Shown one piece after another: positions 51,845 to 64,000 of a stretch of DNA of 64,000 nt (within the stretch, counting starts at the first letter, position 1; every line of letters starts with the position of its first letter). Origin of the DNA: Syngnathus acus (lineage: Eukaryota; Chordata; Actinopteri; Syngnathiformes; Syngnathidae); assembly GCF_901709675.1 (NCBI RefSeq), contig NC_051089.1, positions 13,755,976 to 13,819,975 of the forward strand, in the 5' to 3' direction. The notes under the pieces were generated by a model, which saw only the letters and a program-made list of their open reading frames with translations, searched no databases and was not told where the DNA came from. The translations under genes were made by a program, and so were the position numbers.

Positions 51845-52093
51845 TACCGTATTTTCCGCACTATAAGGTGCATCTAAAAACCTCCAATTTTCTCAAAAGC
51901 CGACAGTGCGCCTTATAATCCGGTGCGCCTTATATATGGACCAATATTGAGCCATTACGGCAGGCGTGTCCAAATATATGGACTTATATAACAAATATGG
52001 TGCGCCTTATATATGGACAAAGTTTTAAAATGGGCCATTCACTGAAGGTGCGCCTTATAATCCGGTGCGCCTTATAGTGCGGAAAATACGGTA
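51845..52093. mobile_element. MITE, copy 2, same family as 7733-8043
   Basis: It starts taccgtattttccgcacta and ends gcggaaaatacggta, with the same internal order and in the same orientation as copy 1. It carries only one copy of the internal 65-bp unit that is doubled in copy 1, which explains its shorter length of 249 bp. It sits in the intron upstream of Ig1. Confidence 0.9.
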
Positions 52094-53811
52094 CACAAAT
52101 TTCCCTTTTTTCAGACTATAGGATATTATTATGACCTCTTTGTTTCAGCCTCAAGCATTTCTGACTTTCAAACTTCTATAAAGAGAGTCATCTCTGGGTG
52201 AGTTTACTGAGGCAATGTTGGAATTACTGTGATACAGTGGCCACTTGTAGAAAGTGCGTATGGAGAATTACTGTATGTCCAGTCTAATACGTGAGTGTTT
52301 TGAATAGTCTCAAATGGTTTGAGGAAACAGAGCATCGGCTTGCCTCTGAAAATGAGGAAACACCACAACAGGCAACCAGTGAGAACGAGGGGGCAGAGAG
52401 CATGAGGCTAGAAAATGAGGTTGTCTACTTGATAAGTATGGGCTGTTACCTCTGTCCCAAATCCACTTTGCTCTGTGTCATTAAAGGTTTTCGGGAGCGC
52501 AGCTTAAGGTGATGCCATGATATTCTATACTGCGCTCTCAAGCTGAGGCAATATTATTAAGCATAAGCCCATGTTGGAAAATAACAGAGCAAAAGTACAT
52601 TGGTGCATAACTCATCCAAGCATCTCCATGAAACAGGCAAGAGCCATCCTTGTGGAAAAACACTGAAAAGGAGAGCGATAAAGAGTCTGCTCGAACAAAG
52701 ACCTTGTTTTGTTCCATCAGTGGCTCAGCAGGAAACCTCTTCCCTTACTGAGACACTGTCTGAGAGCAACCATATTGACTACCCTTCTTATTGAGCCACT
52801 CTTTAGACAGAACTTTCAAAACCAGTTGGTTTTACTGCAAAGGAGCCCCCAATGTGACTGGGAGGGGGGGGGACAAAGGCAAGGGCAATCTTGGTAAAAC
52901 ACTTCAACACACAAAGAATTGGAATTGCAATTTAAAAGTCTGAACGGCAATACAGTACAGGTCTTGTTGCTTTGAAATACACTGCAGGCACTTTTTTTTT
53001 GTGTGGCCGAAAACCTGAACAAACTGTGACTTGCTTGAATGTCGCCACACGACTCACATTAGTCTTCACAGAGTCAAAAATAACTGTGCAACTGAAGAGG
53101 AAGCTTGACTTTTCTTCCACTTGTCTCAATTACCATCCTATTTTTTTGCTATGCGAGAGACGTTTTAAGTTGCAAAACAGAAAGCCAATAAAGTCAATAC
53201 AACCAAGTTACTTCAGAGAGATGCATGGTTGGGAAGTGTGTCAAGTTTGGCTGTCTATCTGATTTAAATATTTAAATCATATTTGTTAGATAACCTGTTA
53301 ATGTGATAATCAGTACGGTTTTCTCTCCTCTCACTCCCTGCTGCCCCCTCCACCGCATAGGCCGGATCACACCAAAGAACGAGACTCGTTAAGAGGCATC
53401 ACCGGCGGTCGAGCTCATGTCAAGGGGCTGGTTTTGTTCTCCCACTTACAGGATTGATAAACAAACGCTTCCTAGATATTACTGGAAACCGGTTCCCGAA
53501 AAGAACCGGTTTTTAATTCCCACTCCTACCAGGTAGCCACACAAAGAAATGAAAATTATGTGGTTAAGCCTTATCTGTGTCACACAACATGACCCATTTA
53601 ATAAATATTTGGAGCAAAACTGAACAGATACCTCCACAAATGGGAGAATGCACAGAAAGATGGATTTTCTTATGTGTGTTAGTAGTTGATCGAGATCCGG
53701 GAGGGATGACACAGTGGGGAAAGCTCGAACCTGCTGTGGATGTGATAATTAACCGGCAGTGATTGAGGCTTGGATTCGCCCTCTTATTAGACTTCCCCCC
53801 ATGGGCCCACA

Positions 53812-54145
53812 GTCAAGTCAAGTCAAGTCAAGTTTATTTGTATAGCCCTAAATCACAAGCAGTCTCAAAGGGCTTCACATAGACAAAAATTGACAATTAT
53901 TCTCAAAGCATCCCCTGATCTTAAGCTCCCAAAAGGGCAAGGAAAAACTCAAAAACCCCTGCCAGGGGAAAATGAGAAACCTTGAGAAGGGACCACAGAT
54001 GGAAGGATCCCCCTTTCAGGATCACCAGGTTGAAATGGATGCAGAGGGCACAAATAATACATAATATGAAAATCAAAAAAGTGGATGTCCAGTGAAGGAG
54101 CAACCCACTGAGACAGCAATGCAGACCAACAGAGATGCTGAGCAC
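53812..54145. repeat. teleost interspersed repeat with GTCAA tandem start
   Basis: It opens with four tandem GTCAA units (from 53812) leading into 'gtttatttgtatagccct', then 'agtctcaaagggcttcaca', 'ggcaaggaaaaactc' and a 'ggatccccctttcagga' portion. This order matches a very common fish interspersed repeat from memory. The right border and class are uncertain, and there is no coding capacity. Confidence 0.75.
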
Positions 54146-55429
54146 ACTTTTCTTTGCTAATTTGAGAAAAACACAGTTTTACATTACGATACATAGGTTT
54201 TAAACTGAATTTCAGTCAACCACTGATAACTGAATATTCCACACCGATTTCATAATAGACACATTGCGTAGAGGCCCAAAGCACCGCAGCAGCATTCTAA
54301 AGAGACAGAATTTGTTTCTGAATAATTCAGGAAACTAGAAAAAATCTCCAGTTTCCCCTCAGTCCTGTGATTATCCAAGTCTGTAATGATTTCATCCATC
54401 TGGGGACAAGCTACCGGATCTACGTATGGACATGGCCAGGAAGTAGTCGACAGACTGGGCAGATTGAGCAGAGTTCCTCCTCTCTGTGAACACCACCAAA
54501 TGAGATAGTCATCTGAGACAGGAACTCGCATTCATCTTTCGCCCTACCAGTTCCAACACCCTCAGCCCACCACCGCCACCACGAGACTAAAGAAACATCT
54601 ATGGATTTGGAAAATATACCCAATAGTGTTCTCTAGCCCACTGGTTCTTGCAACCATTTTCACTCATCAAAACACAAAAGAAATCAATAAACTTCAGAAT
54701 TCCCTTCACATTTAAATGTAGCAAATTATAAGTATTGGATTCTTAAATCAATATTTCCCCCCAGTTTGGCCTCGTACGGAAAAGGAATAGTCAGACTCCA
54801 GTCCCCTTAAACCACAATTTCATTTTGGTTGAATAATCCTATTAATCTGCATTTAGCTTGGAATTCATGTTGCCCTCTCTTGAGGACACAGACACAAGAC
54901 ACTTTTTATAAAATCATGAGCTGGAAAGGCATTGTGGAATTTTATGCCTGTTGCCCCAATTGTACGTTGAGGTTTATGTAAACAGCTGAGAGAAAAAAAG
55001 AGAAGAAACTGTTGTCCCTGTCTGCACGTGGAAGGCCGTAGACGTAAATATAAATTCAAATACTGGGATGGCATTTTCAGATGAGTTGATTCACTCTTTC
55101 TGAAAACAATGTGCAGGAACTCTGTTCTTTTGGGATATTTTGCAGTGCATAAACAGCTTCAAAGTGCTTGATGGGGAGGTGCTGATAAAAGAGGAGCAAG
55201 TCTCTGCCTGCTCGCAGCCTTTCGGAGAAAATCATTTAACACTGTCATACAAGAGATCAAAGTCAGCTAGATTATTCTGGGAGGGAGACTTCATGACTGT
55301 TTTACCTGAAATCGAATATGACTCTGAAGAGGGAGCAACAGCAATGTCTAAATACTCTTATTAATTTATACAAACATTGTTGCTCCATCAGAGCACAGAC
55401 ACGGCACACACAGCTTTGTAACTTTTCCA

Positions 55430-56126
55430 TTACACATTAAGGCACAGCTCATTAACGTCATGACACATAGATACAAAACATTCAGGTGATAACAGAACAA
55501 ATGTCTGCCTTATGAGGATGTTTTTCCTTTTTTTCCCCCTTCCTTTTCTTCCCTTCCGTATTCCTGCTTGCGGACAGTATAAAACCTTCTGATCTGGAGT
55601 CTGACGTTGTTTCATCTGCTGAAGTGCATTGTGTACTGACTGCCGTAAAACAACCCAAGATCTTGCAAATAAAGAACCAACTATTCCTCCAGATCTTTGT
55701 TTTCCTTGTTCAACGACGGACATCTTGAACAAAACGCAACAACTCCTTAAAAAAAAAAAAAAAGATTGTAAACTTAAAATCCATACAGACATAGAAGTAT
55801 CCTGTGCAACATGGACGCGGTTAAGAAACGCATTTAACGACAGCCAAGTAATAAGAGTGGAGTTAAGCGTGGTCACAGGGGTGAAGTGTTTGCACCACTG
55901 GCCTATCTCTAGACTACTAAATGAAAAGGCTGTGAGATGCTTTTCGTTATTATTGCCATCATCATGTACAAGATTGTCTACCTTCCTTTGTCGTTCTCTT
56001 TCATACAAAGACTCATTTTACTCTGAGCCTAAGAAACACACAATGATCACCACAGCGTCAAAGCATCTGGAATATACTACACATCAAATCAGTGTATCAT
56101 TTGCTCATTCTTTTTCAAAACATTGA
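55430..56126. other. overlapping antiparallel ORFs, function unknown
   Basis: The two longest ORFs of the window overlap here on opposite strands: 192 codons on the minus strand (55430-56008) and 165 codons on the plus strand (55629-56126). Neither shows a domain, signal peptide or membrane segment that I recognise. The plus product has a poly-Lys stretch, and the minus product a poly-Phe stretch, from an A15 tract at 55749-55763. The minus product also has a basic segment near residues 155-166. No splice borders consistent with neo1 phases were seen. Chance open frames are the likeliest explanation. Confidence 0.3.
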
Positions 56127-59100
56127 AAAAGAATTAGATGCATGAGGCCTGCATGCAAACAAAACGAAACCACTTGAAAACTGCTTGAAGAAAAAAATCT
56201 GTAAGGTATGATTTTTTTTCTTTTAAGTGTGCTCATGCCCAAGTGTCAATATAAATAAATGAAGACCCTCCAAGGTCTCGTGAAAGCTTGCTTCAAGTTC
56301 AAATGTTTTTCCTGGTTCACACAACTTGCGGCAGACGAAAAGGTAACAAGTCGTTAACATTTTTTATTCCCCCCATTTTCTCTATGATCGGAAAACTGAA
56401 AATCAGAAAATGGGTTATTACCTGTTTTTTTTATTATTATTTTAGTTTTTGAAACAAATATGAACAAATATTTTTCATGCTATTTTGTATTGGAAAATGA
56501 ATGAACAAATGATACAAGGGCTCAGCTACCATACAGAATATGCATGTTGTTTTTAATAAGTTATTTGAACTGCCATCAACTAGTTGTGCTCATGTTGCTG
56601 GTAAAGTTAAGATTATCTTAGAAGCAAACTACTATGACGGAATGCAATATAAGCAGAATTAACTGCCCAGGTCTATAGCCAACCACAAAAGAGACAAGCT
56701 CAATGCAGACGGTGGTGGAGCTGAAGTCTCAACTATTCTATATATTCAAATCTGCCTTGCTGAATGGTTATCAGTGAGTCTACGGTGTGTGACAATCCTC
56801 TCAGAATGACACCCTTCTTCCTCTGGGCATGCTTTTCCATTCAGGAGATCTGCAAGCTTGCCCACATCTGTTCAATCATTACACTGCTTTGTTTGCACTT
56901 TTGTGCCACCACATGGATTTTTTTTCTTCTTCTTCACGCTCCAACAGCGAGTGTGAGGCCGGCGCCAGTCTCTGCTTGTGTAACTACACAAACAAAGGAT
57001 ACTGGGGGATGTAGTAAAGTGGGTGGCAAATATGGAGGGTAAAGTGCTGCAAAAAGATCACCTTTGAAAGGAGCTGCATCATTTCGTATCCTCATAAAAC
57101 AGCGATGGGCACACACATACAGGCCAAAAAAACTTTCAGCTCAGAGGCAGGCCAATCATCATTAGGTTTGCAACTAAGTTCAACATTTTACAAGAAACGA
57201 TTTATAGTCTACAATCCTCTTTTGAAAACCAGAACTGGAAAGCTCTTTGACAGTAGAAGTCAAACCATTTGGCTCAGAAACTCTGAAAAGCCAAATAGAA
57301 GGACTTTTTTCCCCTCCATCTCTCAAAAGATGCTGCAAATGAATACCATATTCAAGAGTTTATAACTAAGAATAAAGCTGTTTAATCAATATGTCTGTGG
57401 CAGTGTGGGTCAAAACTGCTCATTTGCATCATTCAACAGTAGCATTTGCAAGACTGTACTCATTTGCTTGTGCAGGCGTTATTAATGTGTCAATTAATTG
57501 CATAACACTAATACAAACAATTTTTGTCTATACAGACTGTTTACATTTTCAATGTAAATGTTTTAACTAACTTTTCTTAACAGGTTACAAAAACCTCTTG
57601 CAGTACTGCTTGAAGATTTCCGAATGAAATAAAAGTGGAGCGATTACGCCATATTATTGTATCATATCAATTTGGCAGTGCCCTAACCACAAAACATTCC
57701 TATCTCAGCAATTACTGGAACGCTTCAGTCACTTAGTTAGAGAAACCCTATTTCCTGAACACCGACGGCTTGATCGTGTGATGATATCGTGAGCATGTGT
57801 TTTTGTGTGCGGGGAGAGATCGAGGGCATCACGAGGAATCCCCTCTCTCTCTCTTTCATCATTCTATCTGCATGTGTCCCTCTCACAATGGAAACACACA
57901 TCGGGCGGCGCATGAGCACTTGACACAAACATGTCCTGTGGCAGATTTGATCAGAGTGCAGCTGGCGTGCCGTCTTATCATTCGGCCAAGGTGTGTAAAC
58001 AGTCTGTTGCTGAACATAACAGCCTGTAAATGTTTACTGTATTTCAAGAGCGGACGTAACCTCCGCAGAGCAATACAGTCCGACAGCCAATTCTCCTGTA
58101 AACAGCAGCAAGTATTTGAAGGTGGGTTTAATTTTCAATTGGCTCAAATGAGGCATTCAAACATGCTTACCAGCCGCTAAATACAAAGCTCTCCTGTCAG
58201 TCTTAACTGTAAAGTTTCCATTAAAGGGGCATCAATAAAATATTATGTATTTAATATACTGCATACAACCTTACTTATTATAGTTGCCATAAATAATGCA
58301 CCGGAGGGGTGTCAGATGGGGCTGCGTAATGCTGAGGTCACATTTTTCTGCCATGTTGAAATTCTTTCACAAATAGATGAGTGACACATTTTTGGGACAA
58401 TGGGCTTGGAAATGATGACGAATTGGTTGCACATTTTTCGTTATTTGACCATCCCTCTCCGATGCAACTGTGTTTTCCCCTTCTTTGTTCCTCCCTACAA
58501 GCCTGATGTATAATGAGGAGTGCTGCCTTAAATGCGTGTCGGCGAGACGAGCCAAGCTGCCAAGCAAATAAGTGGCTGAGCGGCGGAGGCTGATGAGCAG
58601 TAATGATTTGTGTGCAGTTCAGTCTTTCCCCTTGAGGGTTTCATGCACATCCCACCCGTCCACCCTGAACACCACACCGACTTAAGAGGGCAAGATGGCC
58701 CCAAATGTGCCTAATCCTGAACACAGAAAACTAACGATCCGGCGTTTGTGTGTGTTTTCAAAATGGTGTTCAGCAGAACACAACACGAGCATCAATATGC
58801 AAGAATCTGTATTTGTGTCTGTGGTGCGAGATATGTGTTTTACAAAGGCAGAAATAAACATATGTTAAAAAGATCTAAATTTGAGCAGAACATGTTAACA
58901 TTATTGCATTTCCAGCTATCATTAGGCCTTTGATTTCAGCCAACCCCAAACCCTTTATGTTGAATACAAAGGTATGGTAGCCCTTCCGCTTGATGGAACC
59001 ATATGCAAGTGCAAACAAAGAAAGCCCATTTACATCCCTACGGCAGTCACTAGCGTAATTTTTTTTTCTTGCTCAAACAATTAACCTTATTGGCTGGGAG

Positions 59101-59730
59101 GAGTGATCCCACAGTATGGTAGGTGTTAAGCTCTTAGAAAACAAACCATACATGATTAGTCACCAGAAATAGTTTCCATATTTAATCGTCTCTCTTAAGC
59201 AGAGTGGTTCTTGCAGGTCACTCGTCCTCCTGAGTGTTTGCTTCAATTATTAATACTGCCCTTGAAGGTTGTTTAGCCAAAAGGCGAGGCGGTAGTACAA
59301 AGTACGCACAGGCAACTTCAGTCCTTGTTTACATGCTTGTGTGGATTATGACCGAGTGCTCGCCAACTAATCAGCCACAGTGCTGTCAATCAGACATGGT
59401 TGCTATGGTTTTACTCGGTCAGATTTAATAAACAGTACATAGGTGTCCTGAATATAAAGACAAAACGGCCAGGAATCCACAGCAGCAATCTAATACAAGT
59501 AGTAGATCGTAAATTCCTGGTTGTGTAAAGGCTCTTTAAAAGTGCTCAGGGTGAGACGAGCTGTGGTGCAGCGATATGGAATTAGCATAGAGAATAATTA
59601 TCTTCAAAAGCAGCGACAAACACTGCCAGCCAAAAGTAAACACATTTTTAAAAAGTACATCCCAAAGATGAAGGTATTCCCTACCAAGGTGTCTTGGTAC
59701 ATTGAGAAATCTTTGGATAGCAAAAAGAAA

Positions 59731-59848
59731 TGGCAGCTTGCCCAAATCCACAATTGGAGTGGACCCTGATTTTCAAATGTTATGAAAAAAAATGGCAGCT
59801 TGCCCAAATCCACAATTGGAGTGGATCCTGATTTTCAAATGTTATGAA
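59731..59848. repeat. 62-bp tandem duplication
   Basis: The unit beginning tggcagcttgcccaaatcca at 59731 recurs at 59793 with a period of 62 bases. Across the copied part (to 59848) I see one substitution, at 59763 versus 59825, plus small A-run differences at the junction. The near identity implies a recent duplication. Confidence 0.93.
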
Positions 59849-59924
59849 TGAATATGCCTTCATCAGTTATGAGTTGCAATTATATGTGTGACACTACTGG
59901 CACTAATTCTCTATCTGAAAAAGA

Positions 59925-60124
59925 TACACGCTGCTTAAAAATGGGATCGGTCCAGAAAATTGGGTAAATGTGACCCGAGTATGGGTTATTCTGCAAAAAA
60001 ACAACCCCAAACAAAAAATGAATACAAAAAATGGCTTATTTTGTGCAAATTGACACAACTTCCTGGGTTGGTCCATTTTTAACCCAAAATGGGGTGTTTT
60101 TGACCCCACAGTTTTTCAAGTGTA
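59925..60124. mobile_element. MITE-like element with 'acccaa' words
   Basis: The ends 'tacacgctgcttaaaaatg' and 'cagtttttcaagtgta' are imperfect inverted repeats. The interior contains 'gggttattctgc', 'cctgggttggtcca' and 'aacccaaaatggggtg'. This resembles a small teleost MITE family built from such words. Borders are approximate. Confidence 0.65.
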
Positions 60125-61049
60125 CTTAACAGGAAGTGCACTTCATTACACTTCGATAAAGCATCGTGTAAAGTTTGCCTTTGCCGTAGCTACAATTACA
60201 AATGCTTTTACTGTATTGCACACGTTTCATGTTTTCCCCACATAAAACACAAATTTAACCCATCAGTTAAGACATACATTTAACGAACTACAGGTAACAA
60301 ACAAACTCAAATTGTTTCGATTGCTTATTTTTTTTACTAAAACATTGAAACTGGAAAAGCAAAGTAGTTTTATTTTGAAATTATTCGACTTATTTCCGAG
60401 CTGACAGTATAGGTTGAGGTCTGCAGGTAGAGGATTGAGACGTAAGCAAGGGGGGACTGACAGGTGAGGTCAGCAACTTAGACTCTTTCCTGTGAGTTTA
60501 GTGTGGAAGAACTTGGCACTAATCTGTGTTCACGCAGTGGTACTTGTCAAAAACAAGTTGGGTAGTTGTAATTATATTTTGGGTATTCTCATTTAATGTA
60601 GCGACACGGTCTGTTATTGGCGCTCTATTATTGTAACAATACTATATTAAAGTATCTTGGTGGGTTGGTCATTACTCCACTCACGGGTAAACTAAGGGAA
60701 TAGTCAATTGAGTTAACAGTGCACAAACAAAAATGATAAAGCACTCAAAGAAGTTGGCGTCTTGGCTACAGAAAGTTTGTTTATACGGCTTCATTCGACC
60801 GATGACATGATTCTGAGTTAACTCCAACTCTTTCACTAAAATCCCCCTTACAAGCACTTCATCTTGCAGAAGAAAAGTGAAACAATGAGAGTAATCTGTC
60901 AAAATGATGTATGTTTGTTGTAATCCTGTGCATTAGGGGATATGGCAAGTGAATGTTTTACTGATAGCTTCATCCATCCTGAGCACAGGCAACACAAAGG
61001 TAATGGAAGAGCCATTCTGACGTGGATTATGGGAATGGGAGCCAAAGCA

Positions 61050-61500
61050 AACATTGCTACCGTTTAGGCCTTTTCATACTCGTCGGGGCGGAGTAGAGTT
61101 GGGAGTTTTTACTTTAGCTTTTGAACAAGTGAAAAAGCGACTAATAAAAAAGATGCCTGCTAGAGCAAAGGGACACAGAATCGATGATGCATTTAATTGT
61201 ATTGCCTATCAAGAAGGTGGCATCGTAGGTGGTACATGCACATCGCACACCGCCGCCTCCAAGCTAGCTTGCTTCGCAGTAGCAGCAACAAGCTGCATGG
61301 TGCATATTCGTGGTGACAAATTACAATGGACCGGTGCCGGAGAAGGCCCCATTATGTCATCACAGCATGTGACTAAACGGACCAATCACGAAAGCTGATC
61401 CGCAGCAACAATTTTGCAGAGGTGCTGCACGACCCAATGCTTGGGTCATGAGATGCAACGCGGCTGTTGTTACCTGCGCAAATATAAATAGGCCTTTACT
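61050..61500. other. CpG-richer block with CCAAT and TATA-like words
   Basis: This stretch has more CpG dinucleotides than its surroundings, for example near 61078-61090 and 61245-61350. It includes CCAATCA near 61382 and a tataaatagg word near 61482, plus a small palindrome gacccaatgcttgggtc near 61432. It could be a promoter-like element, or a decayed GC-rich fish DNA element. I see no signal-peptide exon with a phase 1 donor. The identity is unresolved. Confidence 0.3.
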
Positions 61501-64000
61501 CTGCATGAAAACTGTATTACAACACAACACCTTGAAAGTCTGTAAAAAAATACCAAGGCAAATATCTGCGAAAATCACCTTGAGGCTTAGACTTGTCGTC
61601 TTCAGTTTCCACTCTTTTGACTATGCCACATTTCCTATCGTATGAACCTATTTGTACATACCATTGGGGATGGGATAATTAGCTCAATTTTTGTAGTGAT
61701 CTGTGAAAGCAATGGCAATTGTGCATCACTGCCACGAAATTTTTAACACAAAGCCAGAAAAAATGAAAGCACAACTTTAATGAAGGGTTGCTGTGAGTTC
61801 GAATACAGTTTTTTTTTCCCCCACTTTCGACAGGAGGAGCATCTGTCGTGTTGAGAGGCAGAGGTGATAATTGGTCTTGGCTCTTTTGATGTGCAAACAA
61901 TACCATCGTCTGTTTAAAGGCTGGCCTGCCCTGACCAGCAAGGGCGGTCCTAACATTGCCAAAATACTGCTAATATCGAATTTCATCCACTAATGAGAAG
62001 CTACAAAAATCCCAAATAAAAGGGGTAAAGGTGCCCTTTATTTAGGATCTTTACAAGTTCAAAGATCCCTCAATAGGAGCTCCATAGATGTTTGACATCT
62101 CAGCAAGAATAGTATATATACTCCCAATACAGATATGAAAAGCTGGTCCAGGGGAGGGCATCGAGTCCATATTAAAGGTGAAATGCTTGATGAAAGACTC
62201 AGTCGATGTTCTGAAGTGTACAGCTTGTTAAGACAGCAGGGGGACAAAGAAATAGGGCTGTCTGGGTCCATGTGCTCACACCCTAGAGGCCCAGCCAATG
62301 TTCTTGCTCTCATACACAGCCAACATGGTATTTCCTGTAAAATGTAGGGGGCAGGGCACTGGGCACACCACATGATGTATTTTGGTCATATGGCTTTAGT
62401 CTTCTCAGCTTACCCACTTTGGAATATTTTGTCTTTCAACTTTCACCCAAGATAATCTTTCTGGGTTGTAATGTGTTATGGTGTTTACAGTTTTTATGTT
62501 AAGAGTTGAGGAGTCGGTCTGGGTGCTTATGGAAACATAAATCATCACCACTATATACACATAGTAACTGATATTGGATCTACAATTAATAAGCATGATT
62601 TTTCATTGATTTCAAAACTTCGTATTTATTCAACTATTAAAACTCAACTTTGAAATTAACGTTAAAGAACGACAAGACGATAAATAAGAAGCAAGTCAAA
62701 TAAGAATATTTTAAAAACAATGACAAAAAAACTCAAGTATTCATAAATATTAATATCAATAAATATTATATGTTAATATTAATCAGTAAAGCTATCTTAC
62801 AACTGCCAGGACCTAAGTGCCATGTGGACACATTTGTGGTTGTGATGTTTTGTTGATAGCAAGCACCTTCACGGCCAAAGAAGGTACCAATCACGGCTTA
62901 AATAAATATTTTTATGTCAAGTATTTTATGTCAATACAACACTGACATTCAAGTTTTGTCTTTTTGTCCCCGTTCTTTCTGTGAAACAAGAAGCAGAAAC
63001 ATTCTTGCACACTTTGTAAATTAAGACTTCTTGTCTTGACAAAACATGCATTCCCTCACCCTCTCTGATCCCATGCAGGCTAGCAAGTTACAACTAGCAG
63101 GTTGTTACCTGATAACAACTTGATGTGTGATTGCCTTCAGCAACAAAACAAAGCTGCTAAAAATATCCAATGTCTTATCTGAAGACAAAAACAACTAAGG
63201 CTTTGTACACAAATAAGGATTTTTCAAATTTCAAAAGATTTGTTTTTACCCGTATCACACACATTAAGATAAGAATATCATCAATCAAATTCAAATTGAA
63301 TATTCAAAGGCTGTTGGCCGCAAACAGTTTTGGACACTTATCAGGAATAATCCAATCTTAACACACCTTAGACCAAAAGAAAATCTTATATAAAAATCTT
63401 GTAGGTCATTAGCTGGTCAGGTGTTTGACCTTCCTGGTCGGGAAATAGCGAAAACAGCTCGCTTTTTAATTGAGTTCTACTCAAGGATATCCAGTGCGGA
63501 GCAGTGTAAAATTTGCTCACGAGTCACAATTGTTCATTGCATGACCCAACACTGCCAAAGAAACGAATCAAATATTAACACAGATTAATAGTCGGGCAGA
63601 AATCAAATGTGCTATTTAATTCTATTGTATTCAATTAGTCTTGAATACACCCTGGGTGCAGAAACAGCAAAATCGACCACTTGATGGTTATCGCCAGTAT
63701 GATGGGCCAATCACACAGGTCCAGATTGCAAATGTGGCACTTCTAAGGGGGTAGGGGAGTGGCGCTCCTGTATTGTTGTAGGAATCAAATAGCGTTGCCA
63801 TAGCGACCCTTGGTCAGTGGCAGCCTCTATGCAGTAACCAGAGAATGGAGACCCCCTTGGGTTCACCTTCCTCCCCCTCTTGCCGCCAGTGTGTTTATTG
63901 TAGGTCACAGGTATCCAATTGCGGTAAGGCAATGGTCAAAAAGTCACCCTCGGAAAAAAAAAAATTCAGATCCCCTTTAATTTCTAAGCCCTTGTCGTAG

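Larger units (their letters stand above)
49263..64000 (-). other. neo1: neo1 5' intron upstream of Ig1 (partial)
   Basis: This sequence lies upstream of the Ig1 exon and ends with a T-rich tract and CCAG acceptor at 49263. In known neogenin genes one phase 1 exon carrying the signal peptide precedes Ig1, so this is probably intron 1, at least 14.7 kb long. I looked for a CpG-rich signal-peptide exon on the minus strand and found none I can support. It contains a MITE (51845-52093), an interspersed repeat (53812-54145), an unexplained antiparallel ORF pair (55430-56126), a 62-bp tandem duplication (59731-59848), a MITE-like element (59925-60124) and a CpG-richer block (61050-61500). The rest shows nothing recognisable. 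Confidence 0.75.

Noticed and set aside
57797-58180. 127-codon plus ORF
   Set aside because: No recognisable motif, no supporting splice signals or context.
61054-61398. 114-codon plus ORF in the CpG-richer block
   Set aside because: No domain, no splice context and composition typical of chance ORFs in GC-richer DNA.
61360-61578. Minus ORF as a candidate signal-peptide exon of neo1
   Set aside because: The expected hydrophobic leader followed by a phase 1 GT donor is not evident, and the sequence does not resemble known neogenin leaders.
1-64000. CRISPR arrays, operons, tRNA or rRNA genes, or a bacterial-type defence system
   Set aside because: The window is vertebrate intron DNA. No regularly spaced direct repeats, tRNA-like cloverleaf or rRNA segments were seen.

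Overview
The window reads as intronic and exonic DNA of one large vertebrate gene on the minus strand, almost certainly from a teleost fish. Six short exons show clean AG/GT borders and mutually consistent splice phases. Together they encode 1,164 bases (388 codons) covering the four N-terminal immunoglobulin domains of neogenin (neo1), a DCC-family receptor for netrins and RGMs. Transcription runs from high to low coordinates. The order is Ig1 (48939-49262), Ig2 (27666-27941), Ig3 first half (26211-26361), Ig3 second half (16446-16582), Ig4 first half (9728-9882) and Ig4 second half (9157-9277). The signal-peptide exon lies beyond 64000 or is unrecognised, and the fibronectin type III, membrane and cytoplasmic exons lie before position 1. 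neo1a and neo1b cannot be told apart from this sequence.

The rest, about 98 percent, is intron. It holds TG microsatellites, homopolymer tracts and small tandem duplications. It also holds decayed mobile elements typical of ray-finned fish: two Tc1/mariner remnants, two hAT-like non-autonomous elements in opposite orientation (one with a perfect 8-bp target duplication), two copies of a MITE with conspicuous terminal inverted repeats, several copies of a teleost L2/SINE-like repeat, and other short repeats. This repeat spectrum, with compact to medium introns (450 bp to 21 kb), suggests a teleost, possibly a percomorph. The species is not determined.

Layout by region: 1-9156, intron after Ig4 with a Tc1 remnant and one MITE; 9157-9882, the two Ig4 exons around a 450-bp intron; 9883-16582, intron with a Tc1 transposase fragment, then the Ig3b exon; 16583-26361, intron with a hAT-like element and two SINE-like copies, then Ig3a; 26362-27941, short intron, then Ig2; 27942-49262, a 21-kb intron with microsatellites and a hAT-like element, then Ig1; 49263-64000, the 5' intron, with a second MITE, a fish interspersed repeat, a 62-bp tandem duplication, an unresolved pair of overlapping antiparallel ORFs and a CpG-richer block.

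I found no second gene that I can support and no convincing undescribed system. The best leads are the oppositely oriented hAT-like pair flanking the Ig2 and Ig3a exons, the 55430-56126 ORF pair, and the CpG-richer block near 61050-61500.
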